NCBI GenBank assembly: GCA_050953445.1
Contig: JBMNMS010000002.1
Location: 62,001-126,000 of the forward strand
DNA from: JBMNMS01 sp050953445
GTDB taxonomy: Bacteria > Bacillota > Clostridia > Peptostreptococcales > Anaerovoracaceae
Length of the DNA: 64,000 nt
Direction: 5' to 3'
This document shows positions 12,605 to 21,819 of this stretch, piece after piece. Within the stretch, counting starts at the first letter, position 1, and the number at the start of each line of letters is the position of its first letter. The translations under genes and the position numbers were made by a program. Under the pieces are notes generated by a model. It saw only the letters and a list, made by a program, of their open reading frames with translations. It was not told where the DNA came from and ran no database searches.

Positions 12605-15139
12605 GTGGAAGTAGAAGAGGTTAAACTCTCCGACATTGCAGGAGTCAGACTACAATCCAAAAGGAAGATCAGTATTATTGTTATCATTTTACTGGCCGTT
12701 ATCTTAGGTGGGGCCTATCTTGCAATGGAATGGAATAGGTATCAGGGCATGTTCCAAGGGGAAGCAATTAAATCGGCAGAATCTCTGGGAACCTTATTGA
12801 CTACCAACCATATTAAAGATCTATCGCATATAGACAGAAATAATGAGTCTTTACAATATATCATGGTTAAAAACAAACTGATCAAGCTGGTGGAAAAAGC
12901 ACAGCTTATACATTATGCCTACCTGCTTGGGAATCGGGATGGGGAAATTGTGGTTTTAGTCGACTCCAACACCGATGAAGCGCCAATATATTATTCGCTG
13001 GATAATTTCATGGAGGAGTTAGAGGATTCGGACTGGATTCCCTTTGAAAGTACATATAGCACGTTAACAAAGCCTATTGAGAATAAAAACGGAGTATGGA
13101 TCAGAGCCCTTGTGCCCATACAGGATGCAGGAAACGGAGAGATCATCGCTATCTTTGGTTTGAGTTACTCCGCAAAGGACTGGAGAACCAACATCTGGAG
13201 GCGTATGAGTCTTGATATGATTGTGGTGATTTCCATGATTATACTCATTATCACTCTAACATATCTTTGGAGGAAAAACGAAGAACTTGCCTTTCAGGAG
13301 GCACTGTATCGAAACATTTTCCAACAGGCTCCTATAGGAATAATTTTACAGGGAAGTAAGAATAGTAATACGAAAGCGAAATATGTGAGCATAAATCCCA
13401 TGGCGGAAACTATTCTTGGAAGGGGTATAAGGGATTTGGCAGATATAACGTGGCCTGAATTTTCACATTCGGAGGATCTGGATCTGGAACTGCCCCTTTT
13501 TGAACAATTTGTTAAAGGCGAGATAGACACATATTCTCTGGAAAAAAGATTGATTAAACCAGATGGTCAAACCGTGTGGACTAATGTTAAGATATCGGAT
13601 TTTTCCGGCAGTCCCCTTTACGGGTCCATGTATCTTTGTTTGTTGGAGGATATTTCAGCGCGGAAGCACTGGGAAGAGGCTTTAAAGGAAAGCGAACGAA
13701 GCAAATCCGTGCTTATATCCCACCTTCCAGGTATGGCTTATCGATGTAAGAATGACAGGGATTGGACTATGGAATTCGTTTCGGATGGTTGTGAGGCATT
13801 GACCGGTTATGCCCCAAATGATTTGATAGAAAATAGTGTTGTTTCCTTTAATCAGATCATTTCACCTGAATACCGGGATATGATTTGGGATGATTGGGTA
13901 AGAACATTGCACCAAAAAAAGAGTTACAGCCATGAATATGAAATTGTGACCAGGTTTGGCCAGCGCAAATGGGTTATGGAGTTAGGGCAGGGTGTCTATG
14001 AAGATGATGGGAGCATAAAGGCTCTGGAAGGGATTATACTGGATATCTCGGAACAGAAACGAAAGGAGCATCAGATTGCCTATTTAAAAGACCATGATTT
14101 CCTGACGGGCCTTTATAATCGCAGCCGGATAGATATGGAGAAGAAAAGGCTGGATACCCCGGAACACTGGCCGCTGTCAGTAGTTATTTGCGATATAGAC
14201 GGATTGCGCATGATAAACGGTGCATATGGTCATGTTGAAGGCGATAGGTTAGTGATAAAAACTGCCAATCTAATTCAAAGCTGCCGCCGGATGTATGACG
14301 TTGTAGGTCGGATTAGTGGCGGTGAATTTGTATTGTTTTTACCACATACCGATAATGAAGGGGCGAAGCAACTTGTGAATGAAATACAGGAGGCGGTAGA
14401 TGGATTTAATCGGGCAGAGAAGGATGCCCTGTATAAGATCAGCCTGTCAATCGGACATAGTACGAAATACGCAGAAGGGCAGTGCATAGAAGAAACTATA
14501 AAGACAGCTGAGGAATATTTAAGAAGCAAAAAATTGCTCAATCAAAACAGTTTGCATTCGGCCATTGTGTCTTCCATCATGGCTACATTATATGCAAAAA
14601 GTCAGGAAACTGAGGAGCACGGTCAGCGTTTAGGCCGGTTCTGTCAAATGATAGGCGAAAGGTTAGGCCTGGATCAAAAAAGTCTGGATGATTTGCAGTT
14701 GCTTTCCAAGATACATGACATAGGCAAAATCGGCATCGATGATAGTATTTTAAACAAGCCGGACAGACTGACCTTTGAGGAATGGGAGGAGATGAAGCGG
14801 CATCCGGAAATAGGTTATAACATTGCCATATCAACGCCCCAGCTTGAACATATTGCAGAATATATACTTTCACACCACGAACGCTGGGATGGCTCCGGTT
14901 ATCCTTCAGGGTTGTCTGGTACCGATATTCCTTTGATCTCCAGGATTCTATCGGTGGCAGATGCTTATGATGCTATGACGGAGGACAGGGTTTATCGTAA
15001 GGCGTTGACCATGGAGAATGCATTAAGGGAGCTGGAGAGAAATGGGGGGACACAATTTGATCCGGAAATTGTAGAGCTGTTTATTCAAATGATGAAAGAG
15101 AGGCCATCCATAGATTTTTATGAACCTATGTCCGAATGA
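12605..15139 (+). CDS. Membrane PAS-PAS-GGDEF(variant)-HD-GYP c-di-GMP phosphodiesterase
   Basis: Predicted HD-GYP phosphodiesterase that degrades c-di-GMP under control of an extracellular sensor. A transmembrane segment (about 20-42) and an extracellular domain are followed by a second segment near 200-220, two PAS domains (about 235-355 and 365-485), a GGDEF-like domain and the HD-GYP domain. The GGDEF signature reads RISGGEF (near 570-575), lacking the third acidic residue of GG[D/E]EF, so it is probably not a cyclase. The HD-GYP domain has HDIGKIGI (H704-D705), HHERWDGSGYP (763-767) and DAYDAMTEDRVYRKA, all consistent with activity. The start is GTG with GGTGGTGAGGG upstream. Close paralogue of the gene at 21820. 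Confidence 0.9.
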   Translation: MEVEEVKLSDIAGVRLQSKRKISIIVIILLAVILGGAYLAMEWNRYQGMFQGEAIKSAESLGTLLTTNHIKDLSHIDRNNESLQYIMVKNKLIKLVEKAQLIHYAYLLGNRDGEIVVLVDSNTDEAPIYYSLDNFMEELEDSDWIPFESTYSTLTKPIENKNGVWIRALVPIQDAGNGEIIAIFGLSYSAKDWRTNIWRRMSLDMIVVISMIILIITLTYLWRKNEELAFQEALYRNIFQQAPIGIILQGSKNSNTKAKYVSINPMAETILGRGIRDLADITWPEFSHSEDLDLELPLFEQFVKGEIDTYSLEKRLIKPDGQTVWTNVKISDFSGSPLYGSMYLCLLEDISARKHWEEALKESERSKSVLISHLPGMAYRCKNDRDWTMEFVSDGCEALTGYAPNDLIENSVVSFNQIISPEYRDMIWDDWVRTLHQKKSYSHEYEIVTRFGQRKWVMELGQGVYEDDGSIKALEGIILDISEQKRKEHQIAYLKDHDFLTGLYNRSRIDMEKKRLDTPEHWPLSVVICDIDGLRMINGAYGHVEGDRLVIKTANLIQSCRRMYDVVGRISGGEFVLFLPHTDNEGAKQLVNEIQEAVDGFNRAEKDALYKISLSIGHSTKYAEGQCIEETIKTAEEYLRSKKLLNQNSLHSAIVSSIMATLYAKSQETEEHGQRLGRFCQMIGERLGLDQKSLDDLQLLSKIHDIGKIGIDDSILNKPDRLTFEEWEEMKRHPEIGYNIAISTPQLEHIAEYILSHHERWDGSGYPSGLSGTDIPLISRILSVADAYDAMTEDRVYRKALTMENALRELERNGGTQFDPEIVELFIQMMKERPSIDFYEPMSE

Positions 15140-15171
15140 ATCCAATAAGAAAAAAAGCCTGTAAGGCTAAA

Positions 15172-15211
15172 AAAATACCCCGGGAATGCATATTGCATTT
15201 CGGGGTATTTT
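15172..15211. terminator. Bidirectional terminator between convergent genes
   Basis: AAAATACCCCG...GGAATGCA pairs with TGCATT...CGGGGTATTTT around a 3-nt loop. A-runs and T-runs on both sides serve the HD-GYP gene on the plus strand and the chemoreceptor on the minus strand. Confidence 0.85.
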
Positions 15212-15220
15212 AGCCTGATT

Positions 15221-17266
15221 TTAGTATTTGGATGGGGGAAGCATATCCATTTCAATATCCGAGTCATAGTCATAAGAGAGTCTGTTGGCTCCGGAATCGC
15301 TTAGGGTGAATTCAGATACCAATTCTCTAAGCAGATCTGCCTGGCCGGATAATTCTTCGCTTGCTGCTGCACTTTCCTCTACCGTAGCAGCATTTGTCTG
15401 TACGACAGTTGAAATCTGTTCCACACCCTGGTTTATCTGCACGATGGCTGTAGCCTGATCCTGAGACGCATCTGTTATGCGATCTATTAATGAGACGGTA
15501 GCCATGGTCTGTTCTGCACTCTTTGTCAGTGACTGCGCTGTACGATCGGCTATGGAGGAGCCGCTGTTAACCGAATCTATGGTTTGCTCGATAAGGTCGG
15601 AAGTGTTTCTGGCCGCTTCCGCAGATTTGGCTGCAAGGTTTCTAACCTCATCTGCTACAACAGCGAAGCCTTTTCCGGCAGCACCTGCCCTTGCAGCCTC
15701 TACTGCGGCATTTAATGCAAGAATATTAGTCTGGAAGGCTATATCGTCAATAATTTTGATAATCTTAGAGATTTCGGAAGCCTTCTCGGTAATCTGTGCC
15801 ATTGCGGCTATCATATCCTGCATTTGGGCATCACTTTCTTTCAATTCCTTCCCAGCCTCCTCAGCTTTAAGGCGTACCTCCTTAGCATTATCCGCATTTT
15901 GCTTGACCTGTTCGGTAACTTCTGCAATTGAGGCCGATAGTTGTTGTATAGAACTGGCCTGCTCCGTGGCACCCTGGGACATAGCTTGAGCACCACTGGC
16001 TACCTGGTCTGCCCCTACCTTTACCTGGTCTGAGGCATTTTGAATCTGTGAAAGGGTGGAGCTTAGGCTTTCTGTCAAAGCTTCTAAGCTATCCTTCAGC
16101 TTTCGGAATTGACCCACATATTCCATCTTAAGGGATACCCTCAAATCACCTTGTGCAATCTGTGCCAGGGAGGCTGACATTTCATTGATATAGTCTCTGT
16201 AATTGACCAGTCTATCCAAGGTCAAATTAAACGCCTGAGCCAGTTGGCCAATTTCATCTTTAGATGTAACCTGAAGTGTAACATCGAAGTTTCCGTCGGC
16301 AATCTCCTTGGCTGCCTGGGTAACACGTTTGATGGGTCTTGCGATACCGGTGCTGATTACAAACATAAGTGCTATGCCAATAAGAAGCGCCGTAACAACT
16401 ATCGCTATGAGCAGATTGGCCAATTTGTTTACATCGCGTAATATTTCTGCTTTTTCTACACCGAAGATTACTATCCAGGGGGAACCTTCAATAGGAGAGT
16501 ACCCGGCAATCTTTGTCACTCCATTGTATGTATATTCGCCGCTTGAAACATTTCCTGATGTCATTTGCTTGGTAAGCTCGCCAAGTCCCACGAGAGCCGG
16601 ATCGGTCTTCATATTTTCGATGTCGTTATCCTGTATTAAAACCAATTCCTCGTTTCTATGACCTACTGTATTACCTATGTTGTTGATCATATAGGCATAT
16701 CCGGTCTCCTTGTATTGCAGTTTGCGAACTATGTCGCAGAGCATAAGACCGTCTTTGCGGCCATATAGAACTCCTGAAATCTGGCCGTTGCGATATACGG
16801 GGGAGGCAAATACTATGACGGGCTGGTCGTCTAAGTTGCTGAACAAAACGTCGGAGGATGCTGGCGTACCCCCCAGAGCCGTCTTGAAAAATTCTCTATC
16901 TGATATGTCGTTGCTGGCCCGGGTACTATTTAGAATGATGGCCTTGCCATTTCTATCGGCATAGCCAAATTGGACGAAACCTGCCCGCTCAGCCTCCTTC
17001 TCAAAGAAGGCAATCTGTGCATCCAGAGATACCTCCGGGTTGGTTATAATTGGATTTTGTGCTAAAACCCCAACGTAACTCAGGTCCTGGTCTATCAGGG
17101 ATTTAACGTATTTGGCTTCCTGAACAGCCATATCCTTCAGGTGGCTATGGGTGTCCCGGATCTGTTGCTTGCTGACGGCGCTGATTGTAAAGAAACCTAC
17201 ACCTACATTTAAGGCAAGGACTATTGCAGTGAATGCCAGTAAAAGTTTAAGCCTGATTGATTTCAT
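15221..17266 (-). CDS. Methyl-accepting chemotaxis protein with dCache sensor
   Basis: Transmembrane chemoreceptor that would pass ligand signals to CheA/CheW. An N-terminal transmembrane segment is followed by a double-Cache extracellular domain (motifs ISDREFFKTAL and GVLYGRKDG), a second segment near residues 280-305, a HAMP domain (ARPIKRVTQAAKEIADGN) and a cytoplasmic signalling hairpin with the conserved tip DIAFQTNILALNAAVEAARA. Dimer-type Ala/Gln-rich heptads flank the tip. I place the start at the ATG at 17266 because GAGGTAG lies upstream; an in-frame start 28 codons earlier lacks a site. No che or flagellar genes are in the window. Confidence 0.92.
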   Translation of the reverse strand: MKSIRLKLLLAFTAIVLALNVGVGFFTISAVSKQQIRDTHSHLKDMAVQEAKYVKSLIDQDLSYVGVLAQNPIITNPEVSLDAQIAFFEKEAERAGFVQFGYADRNGKAIILNSTRASNDISDREFFKTALGGTPASSDVLFSNLDDQPVIVFASPVYRNGQISGVLYGRKDGLMLCDIVRKLQYKETGYAYMINNIGNTVGHRNEELVLIQDNDIENMKTDPALVGLGELTKQMTSGNVSSGEYTYNGVTKIAGYSPIEGSPWIVIFGVEKAEILRDVNKLANLLIAIVVTALLIGIALMFVISTGIARPIKRVTQAAKEIADGNFDVTLQVTSKDEIGQLAQAFNLTLDRLVNYRDYINEMSASLAQIAQGDLRVSLKMEYVGQFRKLKDSLEALTESLSSTLSQIQNASDQVKVGADQVASGAQAMSQGATEQASSIQQLSASIAEVTEQVKQNADNAKEVRLKAEEAGKELKESDAQMQDMIAAMAQITEKASEISKIIKIIDDIAFQTNILALNAAVEAARAGAAGKGFAVVADEVRNLAAKSAEAARNTSDLIEQTIDSVNSGSSIADRTAQSLTKSAEQTMATVSLIDRITDASQDQATAIVQINQGVEQISTVVQTNAATVEESAAASEELSGQADLLRELVSEFTLSDSGANRLSYDYDSDIEMDMLPPSKY

Positions 17267-17389
17267 AGTAACTACCTCACTCTTTTTTGTTTCAATAGGG
17301 TATGGGCCCCGAACAATAATAATAATGCGGCTGACGTAAATATAATACATCCACCAAAAAAATGATAAATAAAATAACTACTTATAACA

Positions 17390-17418
17390 AATGTATAGTA
17401 ATTATCGATTATTGTCAA
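17390..17418 (-). promoter_or_regulatory. Probable promoter of the dCache chemoreceptor
   Basis: On the minus strand a perfect TTGACA (17413-17418) lies upstream of TACATT (17390-17395, 17-bp spacer) or TATACA (17392-17397, 15-bp spacer). The remainder of the 372-bp gap 17267-17638 holds the ctc terminator and no other recognisable gene. Confidence 0.4.
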
Positions 17419-17593
17419 TAGTAACATTAAAGATGATGCACAATCGAATAAAATGTTTCAATAGCCTTATTGCTTGGGAAGAGGGAAGGCGTAAGTGTAA
17501 CCAAAGAGTAGGATTTCCGTAAAAGGAGGTTGAAAAGCAAGTAAGGGAGGAAAATTAAATCGGTAATGTAATCAAAACTTTATGGGAATAAAG

Positions 17594-17624
17594 AAAGCGA
17601 AATATCATGTATTCCGCTTTTGAT
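17594..17624 (-). terminator. Probable terminator of the L25/CTC gene
   Basis: On the minus strand AAAGCGGAATA pairs with TATTTCGCTTT around CATGA, 19 nt after the stop codon. The T run is imperfect (CTTTCTTTATT). Confidence 0.55.
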
Positions 17625-17638
17625 TTTCATCTGAATTT

Positions 17639-18250
17639 TTATTCTTCCCCTTTGTCGCTGGCTGCAGCTTCCTCTTCTGCACCGTCCTCCGCTGTTTCTT
17701 CCTCTGCCATAGTTGCGGGTTCTGTGATGTTCAATATCATGGTGTCGGGGTCGACGAGCAGTTCTATGGTTTCGTCCGAGTAGATTTCTAAGTCTGCAAC
17801 TGTAATGCGGGTTCCCGGCTGGCGGTTTTCCAAATCTATTACAACGGTATCGATAAGGTCTGCAGGTAATGCTGTATAAGGTATCTCAAACAAGGCCTGG
17901 GATACGTAACCACGGATTCTATCTTTATTAAGTAATACTATTGGTGCGGTGTTGTTGACCTTTCTATTCTTGCTGAGGGCGTGGAAACTGATATGCTCCA
18001 CCTCGTCCTTCAGCTCATTTTTTGCGATTTCCTTGACCAGGGTCAGGATTTTCTTGCCATTCACATCTAATGATACAGTGCTTCCAACGGAACTTTTTCT
18101 TAAAAGGAACAGAACTTCCCTTTTTGGAACCTGTATTGCGATTGATTCCTCTAACTCCGGTCCGAAGATGTTGCAGGGAATAATACCGGCTCGTCTTAAT
18201 TGCTTGGCTTTAGACTTAGGGTCCCTTATTTCTACCTTTAACGTGTTCAT
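17639..18250 (-). CDS. rplY: 50S ribosomal protein L25, CTC (general stress) form
   Basis: Ribosomal protein L25 of the long CTC type, which binds 5S rRNA at the central protuberance. The 203 residues comprise an N-terminal 5S-binding domain (RRAGIIPCNIFGP, KREVLFLLRKSSVGSTVSLDV, about 1-90), a C-terminal TL5-like beta domain (about 95-180), and an acidic tail rich in Glu and Ala. Both domains and the tail match the family. The start has GAGGAGG upstream. The gene is monocistronic and divergent from the ferredoxin operon; its leader holds a long inverted repeat. Confidence 0.93.
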   Translation of the reverse strand: MNTLKVEIRDPKSKAKQLRRAGIIPCNIFGPELEESIAIQVPKREVLFLLRKSSVGSTVSLDVNGKKILTLVKEIAKNELKDEVEHISFHALSKNRKVNNTAPIVLLNKDRIRGYVSQALFEIPYTALPADLIDTVVIDLENRQPGTRITVADLEIYSDETIELLVDPDTMILNITEPATMAEEETAEDGAEEEAAASDKGEE

Positions 18251-18288
18251 TATATACCTCCTCGCATACTATACAGAATTTAATGTTT

Positions 18289-18351
18289 AAAAGAACCTTT
18301 TTAGCGGTATGCCGTTCCCATGGATAAAGGCTGCAAGTAATTGGTTCTTTT
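18289..18351 (-). promoter_or_regulatory. Inverted repeat in the leader of the L25/CTC gene
   Basis: AAAAGAACC (18289-18297) and GGTTCTTTT (18343-18351) are perfect 9-bp partners separated by 45 nt that also contain CGG-CATA-CCG. In the minus-strand transcript this gives a long hairpin ending in UUUU about 40 nt before the start, so it could be an attenuator; if the promoter is downstream it would be an operator. Confidence 0.35.
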
Positions 18352-18403
18352 ATCTTCAACGCAACTATTGTACCATAAAGAAAAAAATAAGCAAGGGATA
18401 TTG

Positions 18404-18445
18404 GTTGTATTTACAACGGAAAACATCATTCTTAAATGCTATTAT
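18404..18445 (+). promoter_or_regulatory. Crp/Fnr-like palindrome and -10 box of the ferredoxin-cupin operon
   Basis: GTTGTA-TT-TACAAC is a perfect 14-bp palindrome at 18404-18417, followed by a candidate -10 box TATTAT (18440-18445) with no TTGACA-like -35. If transcription starts 7 nt after the -10 box, the palindrome centre lies at -41.5, the class II activator position of Crp/Fnr proteins. Confidence 0.45.
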
Positions 18446-18499
18446 TAATTCACAGGGAAAAACATATCAATTATTAATATAAGATTGTGGGGAAATAAA

Positions 18500-19228
18500 A
18501 TGATTAGAAAAATAATAAAAATTGATGAAGAAAAATGTAATGGATGTGGTCTTTGTGTAGATGCCTGTCATGAGGGCGCTATAGGAATGGTCGATGGGGT
18601 GGCAAAGCTATTGCGGGATGATTATTGTGATGGTCTTGGTGATTGTCTGCCGGTGTGTCCCACCGATGCTATAAGCTTTGAGGAAAGAGAAGCTGCCCCT
18701 TTTGATGAAGAAGCTGTTTTAAAGAATAAGAGAAAAATGGAAATAGAGAATATTTTAAACATGCAGGGGGAAGAATTACCCTGTGGGTGCTCGGGGACGC
18801 AGTCGAAGATGTTTAACAGGGAGGGGGGTTGTGAAATTACCCCGACCGGGAGGGGGGATGTGACCAGTAAGCTGGCTCAATGGCCGGTTCAAATTAAGCT
18901 AATACCTGTTAACGCCCCCTATTTTAAGGATGCAAACCTTTTAATTGCGGCGGATTGTGCAGCTTTCGCACATGGGGATTTCCACAATCAGTTTATGCGA
19001 AACAAAATAACCCTTATAGGTTGCCCCAAACTTGACGAAGGGGATTATGCCGATAAGCTGACAGCTATAATTAAAAATAATGACATTAAAAGCGTTACAG
19101 TGGTAAGGATGGAAGTGCCTTGTTGCGGCGGATTGGAAAGTGCGGTAAAACGTGCACTGCAGGCCAGTGGGAAGTTTATTCCGTGGAATATAGTAACTAT
19201 ATCAACCGACGGTAGGATTCTTGATTGA
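18500..19228 (+). CDS. 4Fe-4S ferredoxin-like protein (FrdX-type)
   Basis: Cytoplasmic iron-sulfur protein of a family common in Clostridia, probably an electron carrier. The N-terminal dicluster ferredoxin domain has one complete motif, CNGCGLCVDAC, and a second, CDGLGDCLPVCP, in which the second Cys is Leu. This variant is seen in the family and may give a three-Cys-ligated or altered cluster. The central and C-terminal parts add further cysteines (LPCGCSG, ADCAAFAHG, IGCPKLD, VPCCGG) in a domain I do not recognise by function. The ATG at 18500 has GGGGA upstream and is preferred to a TTG five codons earlier. It is co-transcribed with the cupin gene 15 bp downstream. Confidence 0.82.
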   Translation: MIRKIIKIDEEKCNGCGLCVDACHEGAIGMVDGVAKLLRDDYCDGLGDCLPVCPTDAISFEEREAAPFDEEAVLKNKRKMEIENILNMQGEELPCGCSGTQSKMFNREGGCEITPTGRGDVTSKLAQWPVQIKLIPVNAPYFKDANLLIAADCAAFAHGDFHNQFMRNKITLIGCPKLDEGDYADKLTAIIKNNDIKSVTVVRMEVPCCGGLESAVKRALQASGKFIPWNIVTISTDGRILD

Positions 19229-19243
19229 GGAGGAGGAAGAAAA

Positions 19244-19558
19244 ATGATTGAAAAGGTATATAAATTGGCACAGACTGATGAAAAGACTATAGAAAGAATT
19301 CTTTTTGATGAAAATCTTCATTATTTGCACATGGTATTTGGTAAGGGAGATTCCACCCCGGAGCATTACACCAATTCCAACGTATATATGACGGTTTTGA
19401 GAGGAAGACTCTCCATAGCGCTGGGTGAGCAGGGGGTTAGAGAATACGAAAAAGGAACCATGCTCAAGATTCCCAATAATACAAAGATGACAGCTGGCAA
19501 TTCCAACGATGAAATTTTGGAAATTGTGGTAGTTAAGGCACCGGCTCCCGTTGGTTAA
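19244..19558 (+). CDS. Small cupin-domain protein
   Basis: 104-residue single-domain cupin, a small beta barrel that usually binds a metal or small ligand. Visible are the glycine-rich strands TVLRGRLSIALGEQGVREYEKGTMLKIPNNTKM, typical of cupin motif 1/2 spacing, but the metal-binding HxH is poorly conserved (only EHYTNSN precedes it). The ribosome site TTGAGGAGGAGG is very strong. It directly follows the ferredoxin gene and ends in a good terminator, so the two form an operon. No enzymatic function can be claimed. Confidence 0.8.
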   Translation: MIEKVYKLAQTDEKTIERILFDENLHYLHMVFGKGDSTPEHYTNSNVYMTVLRGRLSIALGEQGVREYEKGTMLKIPNNTKMTAGNSNDEILEIVVVKAPAPVG

Positions 19559-19580
19559 GGCATCTCGTCCTCTGTTACGG

Positions 19581-19610
19581 CCCTTCTTATGCAAATAAGG
19601 AGGGTTTTTT
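19581..19610 (+). terminator. Terminator of the ferredoxin-cupin operon
   Basis: CCCTTCTTAT pairs with ATAAGGAGGG across GCAA, followed by six T residues. Confidence 0.88.
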
Positions 19611-19791
19611 CTATTATTTCCTAAAAAGCATGAAGAAGCTGCATTTTTTTATCAAGACATCTTGATTTTTGAATTTATTGAGAGTAGAATGAAAATTGAC
19701 TGTCGATGTAGTATCGACATAAAAATACAGCAGTAGTTGAGAAAGGTTTGTTCTTACATTTAATTACTGATATTGACTTTGAATACACACG

Positions 19792-19820
19792 TTATATTAG
19801 GATAATCCGCTTATATTAGG
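19792..19820 (+). repeat. Direct repeat TTATATTAGG in the chemoreceptor upstream region
   Basis: Two perfect copies of TTATATTAGG at 19792-19801 and 19811-19820, 19 bp apart start to start, lie about 100 bp before the chemoreceptor start and downstream of TTGACT (19773-19778). They could be a regulator site or tandem -10-like elements. The rest of 19611-19915 shows nothing else recognisable. Confidence 0.4.
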
Positions 19821-19915
19821 TAAATAGTTTATTCCGACATAGAATTCGGCGAATGAACTCAAATAATTTTGGGGAATCATCGTATTTTAATAATAGTTCA
19901 AAGGGAGGAAAGAAG

Positions 19916-21733
19916 ATGAAGTGGTTTAATGACATGAAAATAGGGGTTCGAATTTTGATGGGCTTCCTGATAGTGGTCATAATTGCAGGGGCAATTGGGG
20001 GGGTAGGGATCTATAATCTGCAACGGGTAAACAACTCCTATAAGGTTGCCTATAAAGACAGTGTAGATGTAATAGGTTTGCTGGAGGATATCAGCAGCTC
20101 CTTCCAAAGAAACAGGATGAACCTTTATGGATTTGTGTTGGCTGATTCCTCAGAGGATAAACGCTTTCACCAGGAGAGAATCGAGAATTTCGACAAGATA
20201 GTGAAAGAAGGTATTGCTACATATCAAAACATTTTATCAGTCTATGACAGCCATGAGATAAAGGATATCCTAAATCATCTCGATAGGCTGGTAGTTGGAA
20301 TGGATGAGTATATTAGCCAGCGGGATAAATTGATCAGCTCAATGGGAATGGATCCTTCGCAAAAAATGAATGCCTATCATGATTTAAAGGATGGGGTTGT
20401 CCGTGCTGCTGCCCTTGATGTAGATGAGGCAATAGAGAGCATAATTACCTACGAAAAAGAGTTTGCCTATTCGGAAATCGATAATAATATTTCCAGCTCA
20501 AATATGGCTGTGATTTTTATGGTTATCATCCTATTGGCCGGGATAATTCTTGCTGTCACCATAGGAATTTACATTTCCCGCAGCATTTCTGTTAAGCTAA
20601 CACAGTTGGTAGAGGTTTCGGATAGGATTGCCGCAGGGGATTTAAGCGCGGAGGCGGATGCGGATACAAAGGACGAGATTGGAATTCTTGCTCAGCGTTT
20701 CAGAAACATGACGGATACCTTAAAAGCCATAATCAATGATTTAAGTGAAGGTCTGGATGCCATGTCAAATGGAGATTTCACTGTAAGCAGCAAGGTGCAG
20801 GATCTTTATGTGGGGGATTACATGCCCATAATGGAAGCCATGTATAAGATGATCACTAGGATCAGTGATACCATAGGTCAGATCAATATAACGGCGGAAC
20901 AAGTGTCCACAGGATCCGATCAGGTATCCAGCGGAGCCCAGGCTTTGGCGGCCGGTTCTACGGAACAGGCTGCTTCTGTGGAGGAATTGGCTGCTTCTGT
21001 GGAGGCAATTGCTAAACAGGCTGAGGAGAATGCAGCGGCTATTGTGGAGGCAAGCAAGTCCATTGATAAGGCGGGAACTGATGTCAATGCAGGGAATGAG
21101 CATATGGAACAGCTTGCACAGGCCATGACTGATATCAGCTCTGCGTCAAATCAGATTGCTAATATTACCAAGGTAATAGAGGATATAGCTTTCCAAACCA
21201 ACATACTGGCATTGAATGCGGCAATTGAGGCTGCCAGGGCAGGAAATGCAGGGAAGGGTTTTGCAGTGGTGGCAGACGAGGTAAGAAGCCTTGCGGTAAA
21301 ATCGGCGGAGGCGGCCAGGGAAACCGGAGTACTCATCCAATCCTCCGTTACGGCAGTGGAAAGAGGGTCGGAAATTACAGGGCAGACAGCACAAATATTG
21401 TCAGAGGTAGGTATAAGTGCAGGTGAAGTGACGGGCAGTTTTGAAATAATAGAAAAATCAATCGCCGAACAGACTACCGCAATAGAACAGATTAAGGATG
21501 GGCTCTCTCAGATTTCTTCTGTGGTGCAGACCAATGCAGCCACCGCCGAAGAGAATTCGGCTACCAGTGAGGAAATGTCTTCTCAGGCGGCCACATTGCG
21601 TATGGAGATTGAAAAGTTTAAGATATTAGGGGGGACATCTACTCCTGTGTTTGAACAAAAAAATATTACCTTGGGGGAAGAGGATCACAGAATATCCCTG
21701 TCGGATTCCCAACTTGATTTAGGTAAATACTAA
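19916..21733 (+). CDS. Methyl-accepting chemotaxis protein with four-helix-bundle sensor
   Basis: Chemoreceptor of 605 residues. A transmembrane segment (about 11-33) and a mostly helical extracellular domain of the 4HB_MCP type are followed by a second segment near 195-220, a HAMP domain (SRSISVKLTQLVEVSDRIAAGDL) and a cytoplasmic signalling domain whose tip reads DIAFQTNILALNAAIEAARA. The start at 19916 is chosen because AGGGAGG sits 7 nt upstream; a frame opening 21 codons earlier has no site. It is upstream of, and same-strand with, the second HD-GYP protein, the diguanylate cyclase and the hybrid kinase. Its extracellular domain differs from that of the receptor at 15221, implying a different ligand. 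Confidence 0.93.
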   Translation: MKWFNDMKIGVRILMGFLIVVIIAGAIGGVGIYNLQRVNNSYKVAYKDSVDVIGLLEDISSSFQRNRMNLYGFVLADSSEDKRFHQERIENFDKIVKEGIATYQNILSVYDSHEIKDILNHLDRLVVGMDEYISQRDKLISSMGMDPSQKMNAYHDLKDGVVRAAALDVDEAIESIITYEKEFAYSEIDNNISSSNMAVIFMVIILLAGIILAVTIGIYISRSISVKLTQLVEVSDRIAAGDLSAEADADTKDEIGILAQRFRNMTDTLKAIINDLSEGLDAMSNGDFTVSSKVQDLYVGDYMPIMEAMYKMITRISDTIGQINITAEQVSTGSDQVSSGAQALAAGSTEQAASVEELAASVEAIAKQAEENAAAIVEASKSIDKAGTDVNAGNEHMEQLAQAMTDISSASNQIANITKVIEDIAFQTNILALNAAIEAARAGNAGKGFAVVADEVRSLAVKSAEAARETGVLIQSSVTAVERGSEITGQTAQILSEVGISAGEVTGSFEIIEKSIAEQTTAIEQIKDGLSQISSVVQTNAATAEENSATSEEMSSQAATLRMEIEKFKILGGTSTPVFEQKNITLGEEDHRISLSDSQLDLGKY

Positions 21734-21819
21734 AATTGTTGTATGATATAATCCGGTGTTAGCTATGGGAATAAGATGGCTTTACACATGTATAATTGAT
21801 TGGGGACAAGCTAAATAGT

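Noticed and set aside
19821..19842. Sigma-28 (FliA) promoter for the chemoreceptor
   Set aside because: TAAA and CCGACATA occur, but only 9 bp apart instead of about 15.
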